This document shows positions 16,889 through 25,668 of a DNA stretch of 45,733 nucleotides, piece after piece. How positions within the stretch are numbered: position 1 is the stretch's first letter; each line of letters starts with the position of its first letter. Source of the stretch: a virus; IMG/VR virus record IMGVR_UViG_3300032753_000055, positions 1-45,733 of that record; one strand, 5' to 3'. The position numbers and the translations under genes are program-made. The notes beneath the pieces were generated by a model. The model was given only the letters and a program-made list of their open reading frames with translations. It ran no database searches and was not told the origin of the DNA.

Positions 16889-17116
16889 TTAGCTTCCTAA
16901 AAGGACTTTAATGGCTTTATCAATGCCAATGGATTGTGCCACAATGACAACTAGAGCACCAACAGCGATATACTTAATCTGAGCTAAGTTCTTTTCTATG
17001 GAGTGCATAGTAGTACTCAAGTCAATAGTTGTTTCACGAAGTTCTTTGATGTCTTCAGCGTGATTAGCTTGGGTGACTTCAAGGCGTACTACACGGGTCT
17101 CTAGTTGGTCTGACAT
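16889..17116 (-). CDS. XhlA-like small membrane protein
   Basis: A 75-residue protein with an N-terminal coiled coil (LETRVVRLEVTQANHAEDI) and a C-terminal membrane segment (YIAVGALVVIVAQSIGI, about 49-65). This is the hemolysin XhlA layout, a partner of holins in lysis. Here it is far from the lysis cassette and next to tailspike genes, so it may instead be a small tail or membrane factor such as T7 gp17.5 in position. Family call is by topology. Confidence 0.6.
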   Translation of the reverse strand: MSDQLETRVVRLEVTQANHAEDIKELRETTIDLSTTMHSIEKNLAQIKYIAVGALVVIVAQSIGIDKAIKVLLGS

Positions 17117-17134
17117 GATGTTATTCTTAAGGAG

Positions 17135-17428
17135 TTAAGGTACTAAGTTAATAATTGAAGTTACAGTGCCTGTGATTATTATCACAGTACCAAAAGAATA
17201 AAATTTACCTGTCACTGTTCCTGTGATTTTGTAACTACCAGCAGGGACTAGAATGGCTTGAGGATTCCCTGCTGACCATGCAGAAGTAAAAGCAGAAGTG
17301 TCGTCAGCAATTCCATTCCCTACAGCACCGAAGTCTTTAACAGAAATGTATTCTTGAAGTTTTTGATTAATTGGCCTGTTTACAGCACCAGAAAAGCCTT
17401 GGTCATATTGAGGAATTAATGTTGTCAT
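17135..17428 (-). CDS. Truncated tailspike adaptor
   Basis: A 97-residue protein. It contains the pectate-lyase-fold entry motif KDFGAVGNGIADDTSAF, found also in the longer tailspike (KDFGAKGDGSTDDTAAI). After this it ends where a full beta-helix should begin. It could be a remnant of a third spike or a short adaptor/decoy subunit. Its start is 16 bases after the tail fibre stop. Confidence 0.65.
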   Translation of the reverse strand: MTTLIPQYDQGFSGAVNRPINQKLQEYISVKDFGAVGNGIADDTSAFTSAWSAGNPQAILVPAGSYKITGTVTGKFYSFGTVIIITGTVTSIINLVP

Positions 17429-17443
17429 TTATGGTACCTTTAA

Positions 17444-19681
17444 TTAACCAACAATCCAGTTGGTTCCGTTATAAAATACTGGAATTATTACTGCGCCTCC
17501 TCCTACTACAGTAGCGCCAAACACAGGGGCAAGAGCATTAGTTACATACGTTCTTGCCCCAGTTACTCCTGTGGGTAAAGTAGCTACTGTATATCCTGCT
17601 GTTTTAACAGTGCTTCCAGAAACAATACTACCAGTTACAGATAAGTTGGTTGCTCCTGGGTCTGTAGTGTTACCAATGGAAACACCGCCAGAAGCGTTTA
17701 CTTGAAGTCCAATGTTACCTAAGTTAGGGCTTACAGACAAAGCAATAGGAGCACCTGCTGTAGATATTCCACAAGCAGTTCCTGTTGCTCTTAAATATAT
17801 TCCTACAGGATTAGCAGGCGTTGCATTATCTGTAATTGTTAAACTTGCATAAGGAGTACTTGTATTTCTTTGTACATTAAGTGTACCATAAGCAGAAGTA
17901 TTAGAACCTACTAATAAATTAGTACCATCAAAATAAAGATTAGAACTAGTGCTAAAAGAACCATAATGAATTTGACCAGCAGTGAAACTAGTTAATCCTG
18001 TTCCACCATTAGCTATCGGCAATGTACCGATTAAAGACAATGCCTGTGCTGTAGTAGCTACAGTTTGTGCAGAAGCTCCGTTACCATAAAGAATACCAGT
18101 CAACGTACCAGCTTCTCCTGTTCCCCCTAAAGAAGCACTTAGTGTTCCAGTAACGCCTGTAGATAAAGGTAATCCAGTACAATTAGTTAATGTACCGCTT
18201 GTAGGAGTTCCTAATAAAGGTGTAACTAATGTAGGACTTGTTGTTCTTACAAAGTTACCAGTACCTGTTCCTGTGTATTCAGCAGAAGTTAAATGATATT
18301 CTTCAGTAGTCCCGTTACCGCCTTGAAGACCTGACAAGTCATTATGGTTTAATACTGAACTGCTAGAAAATACTTGTGTAAATGCAGAATCAATCTCAGT
18401 AGCCGTTGCTCCGTTTTTAACAACAATAATACGACCTACTAGTATTGCCATTGTAGACAAAATAGGAGGAGGTGATGGAGGTGCAGAGGCTATAGCTTGA
18501 GCCTGTGAATAATTACCACTTCCTAATATATAAGCTAACTTAGGTAATCCTGAACCATCTAAATAACGGTAAACCCAGTTTACTGCATACTTACCAGGCC
18601 CTAATGTTTGAAGGTTTGTGCCATCATCATACTGAGTATTGTTGTATGTAGATGCTGTAGTTGTAGTCCAAACACCTGATACATGGTAATAAAAGTCAGC
18701 ATTAGAAGAAGCTGATGTTACGGATGCTTCGCTATATTGAGTTACACCGTACCAAATTACACCAGCAGTTAACGTAATAACGTTTCCTGTGGATTCTCCT
18801 AGAGCTAATCCTGAAGCCCATTGGTAACGATTAGTTTGTACTAAACGACGATTAAGACGACTTGCACAAGAACGTCCCCAATCAATAGGCTGATAATGAA
18901 CTTGAGTACCGTTACGCCACAGCAACGCAGCCCCAACAACACTAGAGTTGTCAATGGTAGCTACGTTAGTAGTAATGGAATAAACAGGGCTACCAGAGTT
19001 ATAACTAACAATTAAATAGTTAGCGGATTGGTCTGTAAGGGATAACCCTGTAGCTGCTGGGACTATATATTTCTTTAAGTCACCAACCCAACCAACTTGT
19101 GAATACAATACTGCTTCTACAGAAGAAGCATTAATCGTTGCTCCGCTTCCTGTGACAGTAATAGTAGGCTGCGTAAGTACACCAGCAGTATTATCACCAA
19201 TATCTAACTCAGTGATGTAAGTACTGTTGTGGTAATAAAGACCTTCAGTCTCAGACCAAATAGAACCTGTAGCTGCACTTGTAGGAGTTGTACCTACTGG
19301 AATATTTAAAGGTACTAAAGATGAAGTAGAAGCAGCTAATACTTGTGAGCCTGTATAAGTATTGGTTTCATCTAACTTAGGGAAGTCATTAAGACTTGCA
19401 CGAACTAAACGAAGAGATACTACATCACCAGCATTAAATGCAGTACCTGTAGTACCATCTTGTCCACGAACAATAGTAAATGTTGTTCCTGTTACATTAG
19501 TTACTTTAACAATCTCGATAACAAGCTGAGTAGCTGCATCAGCTAATGTGCAATAAAAGTATTGTGAGCCCGTAGGAGCAGGAAAGCCTGTCGCAGACGT
19601 AACCGACAAAATTGTAGCTACGTTAGTAAGACTACTAGCTAAAGTAGTATTACAGTTATTTGCGAATAACATATTAGGCAT
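17444..19681 (-). CDS. Tail fibre / spike protein
   Basis: A 745-residue Gly/Thr/Ser-rich beta protein. Its first about 100 residues (LFANNCNTTLASS..., IVRGQDGTTGTAF) match the N-terminal, virion-binding domain of the neighbouring 703-residue spike. The middle has phage fibre motifs such as GGTGLTSFTAG and SLGGTGEAG. The C-terminus lacks the S74 chaperone present in the neighbour. Probably a receptor-binding subunit. Confidence 0.78.
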   Translation of the reverse strand: MPNMLFANNCNTTLASSLTNVATILSVTSATGFPAPTGSQYFYCTLADAATQLVIEIVKVTNVTGTTFTIVRGQDGTTGTAFNAGDVVSLRLVRASLNDFPKLDETNTYTGSQVLAASTSSLVPLNIPVGTTPTSAATGSIWSETEGLYYHNSTYITELDIGDNTAGVLTQPTITVTGSGATINASSVEAVLYSQVGWVGDLKKYIVPAATGLSLTDQSANYLIVSYNSGSPVYSITTNVATIDNSSVVGAALLWRNGTQVHYQPIDWGRSCASRLNRRLVQTNRYQWASGLALGESTGNVITLTAGVIWYGVTQYSEASVTSASSNADFYYHVSGVWTTTTASTYNNTQYDDGTNLQTLGPGKYAVNWVYRYLDGSGLPKLAYILGSGNYSQAQAIASAPPSPPPILSTMAILVGRIIVVKNGATATEIDSAFTQVFSSSSVLNHNDLSGLQGGNGTTEEYHLTSAEYTGTGTGNFVRTTSPTLVTPLLGTPTSGTLTNCTGLPLSTGVTGTLSASLGGTGEAGTLTGILYGNGASAQTVATTAQALSLIGTLPIANGGTGLTSFTAGQIHYGSFSTSSNLYFDGTNLLVGSNTSAYGTLNVQRNTSTPYASLTITDNATPANPVGIYLRATGTACGISTAGAPIALSVSPNLGNIGLQVNASGGVSIGNTTDPGATNLSVTGSIVSGSTVKTAGYTVATLPTGVTGARTYVTNALAPVFGATVVGGGAVIIPVFYNGTNWIVG

Positions 19682-19690
19682 TCAATATCC

Positions 19691-21802
19691 TTATAGACTT
19701 GCAATTACAAAAGCAAATAATTCTTCGTATCTAATACCTAATTTAGTAATTTTTATTGAATTTGGCGTTAATTCTGTATATTTAATTCCTTCAGAATTTT
19801 CTGATTTTCCGTCTACTTCATACCAAGTATCCGAACAAAATACACCATATTTATCAGGATTAAGATTATTATTAATAAATGCTTGTGCAACATCTTGAGC
19901 AATTACACCACAATGAATTCTGGCATTTTCATTTTTAGAAACAACAGCATCATTAAATTTAAAAGTTTTAACTAAACCTTTTAATTCTCTAGCTACAGCT
20001 TGTTCAGCTAATGTTAAATCAGCAATTTGTTGTTTTTCATTTGCATCAGAAGTTTGAATAGTTCCGTTTACTGCCCATACATTAGTCCATCTATGTACGT
20101 TATCTCCTAAAGTTAAAGAATTATCTAAGGATGGAATAAATCTGTCCGCTTTAATTTGAACACCAGCACCAGAACTATTTGTTAAAGAAGCGTAACTGCC
20201 TCCTAAATTATTATCAAAAAAGTTGGTTGTCAATACTGAAGTATTTAAAGCACCATTAATATTTGTAGTTTGTCTTGCAGCAGAACTACTAATATAACCA
20301 GGGCTTAAAAACCAATCACCACTTTGATTTAAATAAGTAACAGTATTTTGAATTACTATTGCTTGGCCCCATACGTTGTTAGCAACATCAAGATTTGTAA
20401 TATTACCAAAAGTAGAAGTAGCATCGTTTGTATTTGCAATAATACAATTAGATACTGTAACTCTAAAAATAGGACCTGTACCTGTTTGCCCTATAGAAAA
20501 AGGAACTGAAACAACTGCTTGACCTTCAAAATAACAATTATTAAAATAGGCTGTTTGAGTTCCGTCAGCATCGCAACTAATTCCTGTAGCAGCAGAAGAT
20601 ACACAATTAACAACAGAAATTCCTGTAGAAAAAGTTGTTGTTGGTGATTTTACAGATTTAACACCAGTAACTGTAGCTGTGTCAAAATTACACTGGTCTA
20701 TGACATAAGCACTACCACCTTGACATAAAATTCCAGTAGTGTTGCTTGCAAAGTTACAGTTAAAAATACGACAAGCTCCTGACTCATCTAAAGCTAGTCC
20801 AGTTTTTAAATTTGTAAAATATAAATTTGTGTATGTATTGAAATATCCATTGTACGCAGAAATGCCTAATTGAGTACCGCTACCTACAAATTTTAAATTA
20901 GATATATTGTACTGACTTCCAGTAATACTTAAAATAGCTTGATTAGTCGATAATGCAGCACCATTAATAATAGACCCATATTCACTTGCCCCTAATATTG
21001 TAATAAAAGCAGGTGCTGTCAAGGTACTACTTATTTTATAAGTCCCGTCAGGAAAATATAAACATTTATTTGCAGATTGTGTCAATGCTTCTTGAATAGC
21101 AGCAGTATCATCAGTAGAACCGTCACCTTTTGCTCCAAAGTCTTTTACAGACACCCATTCTTGAAGTTTCTTTTGTACAGTAGATTCTACAGCACCAATA
21201 CCCCCTTCATCATAAGAGATATTGCTTGCATCTACTTGGCCTGCAGCAATAGGAAGGTTATAAATAACTTCAACTAAATCACCAACGTTAAGACCAGTAA
21301 TGAATGAAACAGTAGTGCTAGAAGATTCTGAGTAGTTTACGTCAACAATCTGTTTACTACCGTTGACAAACACTGCAAGATTAAAGTCATCAGGAATGTA
21401 TGAAAAAGGTAATGTAAATACTGTTTGACCTTGAGTAGCTGTAAATTCAGCTTGATTAGTAGCAGCTCCTGAACCACCTCCGCTACCACCTTGAGCAAAC
21501 AAGTTTAAGCTCTGGGCTGTGATACGAAGTTGTGCGTTGTCGCTGATATTGAAGATTTGTGGAGCAGTGCCCTCTTGTCCCCGTTCTACGGTAAGGAAGT
21601 CACCTGTACGCCCGATACATTTAACAATCTCTGATACTTCAGGATTATTAATCTGTACCATCGTCATCATAAAGTAGTTACCGCCTGTAGGAGACGGGAA
21701 CTGCTCACCTGTACCAGCAACTACTTGGAATACGGTATCAGTAGGCGTAACAGCTACGGCAAGAGCTGTAGCAGCATTGTTAGTAAATAATGGAATCGGC
21801 AT
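19691..21802 (-). CDS. Tailspike with pectate-lyase fold and C-terminal S74 chaperone
   Basis: A 703-residue spike. Residues 1-105 are the virion-binding domain shared with the next gene (LFTNNAATALAVAV, VERGQEGTAPQIF). Then come a linker and the KDFGAKGDGSTDDTAAI entry to a right-handed beta-helix (about 215-560), likely binding or cutting a surface polysaccharide. The C-terminal about 110 residues, beginning TSDANEKQQI, are a peptidase S74 intramolecular chaperone with its Ser-Asp pair, which trims itself off after trimer folding. Catalytic residues of the helix cannot be picked out by eye. Confidence 0.85.
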   Translation of the reverse strand: MPIPLFTNNAATALAVAVTPTDTVFQVVAGTGEQFPSPTGGNYFMMTMVQINNPEVSEIVKCIGRTGDFLTVERGQEGTAPQIFNISDNAQLRITAQSLNLFAQGGSGGGSGAATNQAEFTATQGQTVFTLPFSYIPDDFNLAVFVNGSKQIVDVNYSESSSTTVSFITGLNVGDLVEVIYNLPIAAGQVDASNISYDEGGIGAVESTVQKKLQEWVSVKDFGAKGDGSTDDTAAIQEALTQSANKCLYFPDGTYKISSTLTAPAFITILGASEYGSIINGAALSTNQAILSITGSQYNISNLKFVGSGTQLGISAYNGYFNTYTNLYFTNLKTGLALDESGACRIFNCNFASNTTGILCQGGSAYVIDQCNFDTATVTGVKSVKSPTTTFSTGISVVNCVSSAATGISCDADGTQTAYFNNCYFEGQAVVSVPFSIGQTGTGPIFRVTVSNCIIANTNDATSTFGNITNLDVANNVWGQAIVIQNTVTYLNQSGDWFLSPGYISSSAARQTTNINGALNTSVLTTNFFDNNLGGSYASLTNSSGAGVQIKADRFIPSLDNSLTLGDNVHRWTNVWAVNGTIQTSDANEKQQIADLTLAEQAVARELKGLVKTFKFNDAVVSKNENARIHCGVIAQDVAQAFINNNLNPDKYGVFCSDTWYEVDGKSENSEGIKYTELTPNSIKITKLGIRYEELFAFVIASL

Positions 21803-21806
21803 TTAA

Positions 21807-22085
21807 TTATCCTACTGTAATAGTGTTTATAACAAAACCGTCGACTAATCTATTAGTACTATATACGGTGATGAATTGGTCTTGTGGTTCTGGTCTTGTC
21901 CAAGGAGGGGCCTGGTAGTCTGCTACGCCACGAACGAAGTCTTGAGGCTGACGTGGTTCCCAGTCTTCAGGACATACTTTAAGACCATCCCATCTTTGGC
22001 GAAGGTCTGAAGCTTTTAACTTACGACCACAAGCATCGCAAAGTACTGCCCAATCACCTCTGTCATATCTGGGAAAATAACTCAT
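21807..22085 (-). CDS. Small zinc-finger virion-region protein
   Basis: A 92-residue protein with CDACGRKLKASDLRQRWDG and CPED, a probable four-Cys/Asp metal site in the first 40 residues, then a Trp/Pro-rich linker and a beta-rich end. Similar proteins lie beside tail genes in many phages. Four-base overlap with the gene upstream. Confidence 0.65.
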   Translation of the reverse strand: MSYFPRYDRGDWAVLCDACGRKLKASDLRQRWDGLKVCPEDWEPRQPQDFVRGVADYQAPPWTRPEPQDQFITVYSTNRLVDGFVINTITVG

Positions 22086-22393
22086 ACTTGAGAAGCATCG
22101 TAGATAGTTAAGTCACCAACACCAACATAGGTGTTACCTAGAGAAGTCGTAATCGTCATCTCTAGTCGGTAAGTTACTTCAGCTAATCCTGCCACTACTC
22201 GTTGAGAAGCAGTCTTATTTACAATAATAGCAGTAGACTGTAGGATGTTCTGTGGAGTAGGGTCTACACCATTCATCACTATAACAGTGCATACTGCTGT
22301 TAGAATAGTCTCATTAGCAGCAAGAACCTGCGTAAAATCGAAAGTGAATAGTTCACTCTCAGTGGTAATCTTGTAAGAAAATGACTCAGCCAC
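22082..22393 (-). CDS. Structural protein, beta-rich
   Basis: A 103-residue Ig-like, beta-rich protein (LTAVCTVIVMNGVDPTP) with no cysteine pair or enzyme motif. GTG start with AAAGGA four bases upstream, overlapping the end of the repeat protein by eight bases. A near-consensus promoter (22411-22439) lies just upstream. Probably a virion subunit. Confidence 0.6.
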   Translation of the reverse strand: MAESFSYKITTESELFTFDFTQVLAANETILTAVCTVIVMNGVDPTPQNILQSTAIIVNKTASQRVVAGLAEVTYRLEMTITTSLGNTYVGVGDLTIYDASQV

Positions 22394-23222
22394 GATATCC
22401 TTTAAAAGCTATTATAACACGATTTTTAACAAAAGTCAAAGTATTTGTAGCCTTTGTGACTAAAATATCCCTGTCTTTAACTATAACTGCTGTAAGCTGT
22501 TTAGGCCCAACAATGAAGGTAAACTTTGCTACAGCTCCGAACTTTTGAATAATAGCTGGAAATAGCTGTAGGATTGATGTAACACTTACTTTTAAAAGCT
22601 TTTCAATAAGCCTTTTAAGACTTGTTGTATTGGTGACTACTATGGTTAATAACTTAGTTATAGCTTTGTTTATTGTGGCTGTAGACGTTGCTACAACTTG
22701 TAAAGTCTTATAAATAAAGTTATGGTAGATTAAAGTCGCTGTACTTGTTACTGTTACTTTAATAAACTTACCAACGCTTCTACCAATACTTACTAAACTG
22801 CTAGAAAGAACTGTCAACGCTTTTGTAATAGATTTAAGTACAATAGCTGTAGAAGTCACTAAAACCGTCATAGTACGACTTATACTTCTACCTATAGTAA
22901 CGGTACTTACTACTGTTTTAGACAGTGCTATAAGGTGCATAGCTATGTCGCTGAGCACTACAATAGTATGCTCTACAACAGTAGTCATTAACTTACTAAT
23001 AGCTTTACCTATTGTGACAAGACTATTAACTGTTACAGCTAAAAGCTTATTTGGTAATTTAACCAACGTCGCTAAAGACGTAACAATAACACTTAATACT
23101 CTTGAAATCTTTTTAAGGATGGTACTAGTACTCGTAGAAGTAACAGTCAATGTAGGCGTTAACGTAATGTTATCGCTTGCATCAACTGCAACTCTATTTA
23201 TACTAGAACCATTTAATCCCAT
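22386..23222 (-). CDS. Repetitive protein with about eleven 18-residue repeats
   Basis: A 278-residue protein of unknown function. Residues about 25-235 are a tandem series of about eleven imperfect 18-residue units with consensus L-x-V-x-V-T-S-x-A-T-L-x-K-x-I-x-K-L. Examples are MTVLVTSTAIVLKSITKA and LQVVATSTATINKAITKL. The protein is strongly hydrophobic and basic, with almost no acidic residue in the repeats. Each unit alternates a beta-type half and a basic half. It could form a solenoid or a membrane-active or shaft-like virion part. It is encoded between tail structural genes. Confidence 0.72.
   Translation of the reverse strand: MGLNGSSINRVAVDASDNITLTPTLTVTSTSTSTILKKISRVLSVIVTSLATLVKLPNKLLAVTVNSLVTIGKAISKLMTTVVEHTIVVLSDIAMHLIALSKTVVSTVTIGRSISRTMTVLVTSTAIVLKSITKALTVLSSSLVSIGRSVGKFIKVTVTSTATLIYHNFIYKTLQVVATSTATINKAITKLLTIVVTNTTSLKRLIEKLLKVSVTSILQLFPAIIQKFGAVAKFTFIVGPKQLTAVIVKDRDILVTKATNTLTFVKNRVIIAFKGYRG
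22411..22439 (-). promoter_or_regulatory. Near-consensus sigma70 promoter in the end of the repeat gene
   Basis: Minus strand TTGACT (22434-22439), 17-base spacer, TATAAT (22411-22416), with TG-type extension close by (GTGTTATAAT). It lies inside the last codons of the upstream gene and would transcribe the 22393-leftward tail genes. Confidence 0.6.
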
Positions 23223-23587
23223 TAACTGAACTGTACTTTGAAGGTAAATTGAATTGAATCGCTTGTATTCAAAGGAATGCCTGTAAAGTCACCCTTAACA
23301 AATAAGTTACCAGAAGTAGCTGCATCAAATAAACCAGCATTTGTGATTGTCTCACTCGTACCTGCAGTTTGTGTTGCAACAACTTGGAATGTGTCATTTG
23401 TAGAAGATGTTGTTACCTGAGATACTGTACCACTAACTCGTGGAAGTACTTCAGTAAATAATGTTGTATCAGTAGCACCAGTAGTACCTGCACCTGTTCC
23501 CCAGCCTACATATTGAGGAGTAGTACCACCGCCATTTAAACGGTTGGTAATAATAGCCCTACCTGTATTAACTAGGAGTGTGCTCAT
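23222..23587 (-). CDS. Structural protein, tail-associated
   Basis: A 121-residue beta-rich protein (YVGWGTGAGTTGATDTTLF, ending IQFTFKVQFS) of a type widespread among phage tail genes. Its start is overlapped by the last 20 bases of the HNH gene, whose KGNK codons (AAAGGAAATAAA) form its ribosome site. Exact role unknown. Confidence 0.65.
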   Translation of the reverse strand: MSTLLVNTGRAIITNRLNGGGTTPQYVGWGTGAGTTGATDTTLFTEVLPRVSGTVSQVTTSSTNDTFQVVATQTAGTSETITNAGLFDAATSGNLFVKGDFTGIPLNTSDSIQFTFKVQFS

Positions 23588-24116
23588 ATTTATTTCCTTT
23601 TTGTTGATTTACCTTTGCAGGTAAAACTTGAAGATTGTTCCAAACATGTAAACCACAAACATTTTTACCTTGTAAAGGAATTATGTGGTCAATATGCCAC
23701 TTAAATCCAGTTACTTTTTCTCTAAGTTTAGCAAGATGAGCAGCTTCTTCTGTTATAAGTTCTGTTAATTCAGAATCCCATCTAGCAGTAGCTTTCATTT
23801 TATTGTATTTATATTTAAGAACAGTAGCTAATCTTTTATGTTTATTAAGTTTAGACCAAGCGGTTATAGTTTGTTTTATCTTTTCTTTATTTTTAAATCT
23901 ATATTCCTTTGCGTATTCTTTTGCTTGTTTTTTTACTTCAGGCAAATTCCTATGCTCCGTATCGTAAGAATTATCTTTGTATCGTTGTTTTCTTTTAATG
24001 TTAGAACATTCTTTACAAGCAGTTTTAAAACCACTCGATGTAGATTTATCTTTATGAAAAGCTGTTATTTGTTTAATAGCTTTACAGATAGAACAATGTT
24101 TCATCTGTGTAGCCAT
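23568..24116 (-). CDS. Homing-type HNH endonuclease
   Basis: A 182-residue endonuclease. N-terminal CSICKAIKQ and CKEC give a zinc site; a long Lys-rich linker follows; the catalytic part reads WHIDHIIPLQGKNVCGLH and NNLQVLPAKVNQQKGN. The C-terminal half is clearly paralogous to the HNH at 32179-32610. It starts inside the end of a 50-residue gene and ends inside the next gene. An alternative ATG at 24104 (MKHC) is possible; GGAG before 24116 favours the longer form. Confidence 0.88.
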   Translation of the reverse strand: MATQMKHCSICKAIKQITAFHKDKSTSSGFKTACKECSNIKRKQRYKDNSYDTEHRNLPEVKKQAKEYAKEYRFKNKEKIKQTITAWSKLNKHKRLATVLKYKYNKMKATARWDSELTELITEEAAHLAKLREKVTGFKWHIDHIIPLQGKNVCGLHVWNNLQVLPAKVNQQKGNKYEHTPS

Positions 24117-24253
24117 TTTTTAATTCTCCAGATAAGTCTCTTGATTGGATTCTTATGATAATAATCTATAACGCCAAGTTCCTCCCTAGTGCCATCAGCA
24201 CGAATGATGGTAGCAACTAGTTGGATTTCCTTGACGTCAAGATTAGTATTCAT
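24101..24253 (-). CDS. Small basic hypothetical protein
   Basis: A 50-residue protein (MNTNLDVKEI..., ending RLIWRIKKWLHR). Its start overlaps the upstream stop (TAATG) and its end overlaps the HNH gene by 16 bases. The C-terminus is an amphipathic, Arg/Lys/Trp-rich helix. Function unknown; accepted because it fills the gap with tight overlaps. Confidence 0.55.
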   Translation of the reverse strand: MNTNLDVKEIQLVATIIRADGTREELGVIDYYHKNPIKRLIWRIKKWLHR

Positions 24254-24666
24254 TAGACTCCAGGACCTTGTTTAACAAGTTCAAGAACAATAGTGTAAGA
24301 TAGAATAGCACCTGATGTCCAACCTTGGGTAGAGATAGCAATCTTACCTGTTGGGTTAGTAGCGTTGTTTACAATACCACCATAACGCCAAGCATCTACT
24401 TTACCACGGCCTACAAAGTCAGCAAAGCGTACAGGAGTACCTGCATCCCACCACATTTCCACATCTAAACCATCTTCAACGTCGAAGTTGATTTTATTAA
24501 TACGGAGTAGTGTAGCCTTAACGCCATTAATATTGTAATCAGACAAAGTAGCAGGGTCTACAATAACTGTATATGCTAAATCAGAAGTATCTAAAAGACC
24601 ATCTAATTTAAGCACTACGTTACGTGGTCCGTCTACTAGAGTCTGTACAGTTGGTGAGTTAGCCAT
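24253..24666 (-). CDS. Virion structural protein
   Basis: A 137-residue beta-rich protein (VVLKLDGLLDTSDLAY, WWDAGTPVRFADF, GKVDAWRYGG) resembling small conserved structural proteins seen next to capsid or tail genes. No catalytic motif. Likely a head completion or tail component. Confidence 0.62.
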   Translation of the reverse strand: MANSPTVQTLVDGPRNVVLKLDGLLDTSDLAYTVIVDPATLSDYNINGVKATLLRINKINFDVEDGLDVEMWWDAGTPVRFADFVGRGKVDAWRYGGIVNNATNPTGKIAISTQGWTSGAILSYTIVLELVKQGPGV

Positions 24667-24678
24667 TGTAACCCCCTA

Positions 24679-25377
24679 TTAACGTGAAATTTCTTCAGCA
24701 GCTAGAACGTAGTCAATGGTCATTGTTTCAGTAGCTGTTGGTGTATCTGAGAAGATAGGAGCCAATAAAGCACTTGTCAATGTTGTACCAGAAGCACCGA
24801 TAGTTGGTGAAGTTACACGAGAAACTAAATTACCGTTTACAAACACTTCTAAATCAGTGTTGTTATAGTGGAAACCGAGTTGTACAAAAGTTGCAGCAGC
24901 TACTGTAGCTACGCCAGTAATCAAAGTAGTAGATGTAGAACCTACACGTGATACTAAGTTAACTGAAGTACCTGAAGTAACAAACCACAAGCCATCAGTA
25001 GCTGAAGTACCTGAACTTGCCAAACCAGCAAGGAATGTACCAGTAGTTGCACTGACTTGAAGACGTGTTGTATACCAAAGTTTTTGACCAGCTACAAAGC
25101 CTACTGAAGTACCTGTTTTGAAAACAGCAGTAGCAGTTGTAGCACCGCCTGGGGTAACAAGAGCTTGACCGCCTAGACCAGAAGTCAAAGCAAAAGTTGA
25201 ACTTGTTCCTGAAACAGCATATTCAGCAACAGATGATTGGAAGTCGTTAGAATAAGTACTTACGCCATAACCAGTATCGCTAGTGCTGTTAAATGGGTCT
25301 GGAAGTGGGTAGCTGCTTAATGGTTTGCCTTTTGCAACGGTGGCGATACCGTATGTAAATCTTGTTGGTGTGCCCAT
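24679..25377 (-). CDS. Concanavalin/LamG-like structural protein
   Basis: A 232-residue Thr/Ser/Gly-rich protein with a jelly-roll pattern: KLWYTTRLQVS, FVQLGFHYNNTDLEVFVNG and TMTIDYVLAAEE. The phrase EVFVNG followed by a strand is typical of concanavalin-like lectin folds. It is probably a head decoration or a sugar-binding virion part. It follows a 16-base inverted repeat in its leader. Confidence 0.6.
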   Translation of the reverse strand: MGTPTRFTYGIATVAKGKPLSSYPLPDPFNSTSDTGYGVSTYSNDFQSSVAEYAVSGTSSTFALTSGLGGQALVTPGGATTATAVFKTGTSVGFVAGQKLWYTTRLQVSATTGTFLAGLASSGTSATDGLWFVTSGTSVNLVSRVGSTSTTLITGVATVAAATFVQLGFHYNNTDLEVFVNGNLVSRVTSPTIGASGTTLTSALLAPIFSDTPTATETMTIDYVLAAEEISR

Positions 25378-25403
25378 TTGAATCTCCTAAAAGTGATGGG
25401 TTC

Positions 25404-25419
25404 ACGTCATAATTGACGT
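25404..25419. repeat. Inverted repeat in the leader of the LamG-like gene
   Basis: ACGTCA-TAAT-TGACGT, a perfect 6-bp stem with a four-base loop, between the 63-residue gene and the LamG-like gene. There is no T-run, so it is not an obvious terminator. It may be an mRNA-stabilising hairpin or a protein site. Confidence 0.5.
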
Positions 25420-25436
25420 TTAGGATTATAAAAGTA

Positions 25437-25628
25437 TTACTTAGGAAAAGACAGCTTTTCAACAGCGTGTAAACGCTTTTTCTTGAAACCTGACTCTTGT
25501 CCTTCTTTGTTTTCTACTGCTTGGGTGTTGCCGAGACCGTTAGGCATCTTTGCTTTTGGAGAAGCCATATTGCTTTTCTTCTCTTTAGCGATACCGCCTG
25601 TAGGCTCTTTAATAATTGGATAGTCCAT
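25437..25628 (-). CDS. Small basic hypothetical protein
   Basis: A 63-residue, Lys/Pro/Gly-rich, probably disordered protein (MDYPIIKEPTGGIAKEKK, ending HAVEKLSFPK). A consensus promoter (25640-25668) lies directly upstream and AAGGAAA precedes the ATG. It could be a minor head protein. Function unknown. Confidence 0.6.
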   Translation of the reverse strand: MDYPIIKEPTGGIAKEKKSNMASPKAKMPNGLGNTQAVENKEGQESGFKKKRLHAVEKLSFPK

Positions 25629-25639
25629 ATTATTTCCTT

Positions 25640-25668
25640 ATTATAACAGTTTATTGTCTATCTGTCAA
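25640..25668 (-). promoter_or_regulatory. Consensus sigma70 promoter in the 3' end of the HNH gene
   Basis: Minus strand TTGACA (25663-25668), 17-base spacer, TATAAT (25640-25645) with an extended TG (TGTTATAAT). The -35 lies in the last codons of the HNH gene. It would drive the 63-residue gene and the structural genes after it. Confidence 0.72.

Noticed and set aside
13900-21800. Diversity-generating retroelement near the tail genes
   Set aside because: No reverse transcriptase gene and no pair of template/variable repeats were seen, although some podoviruses have them.
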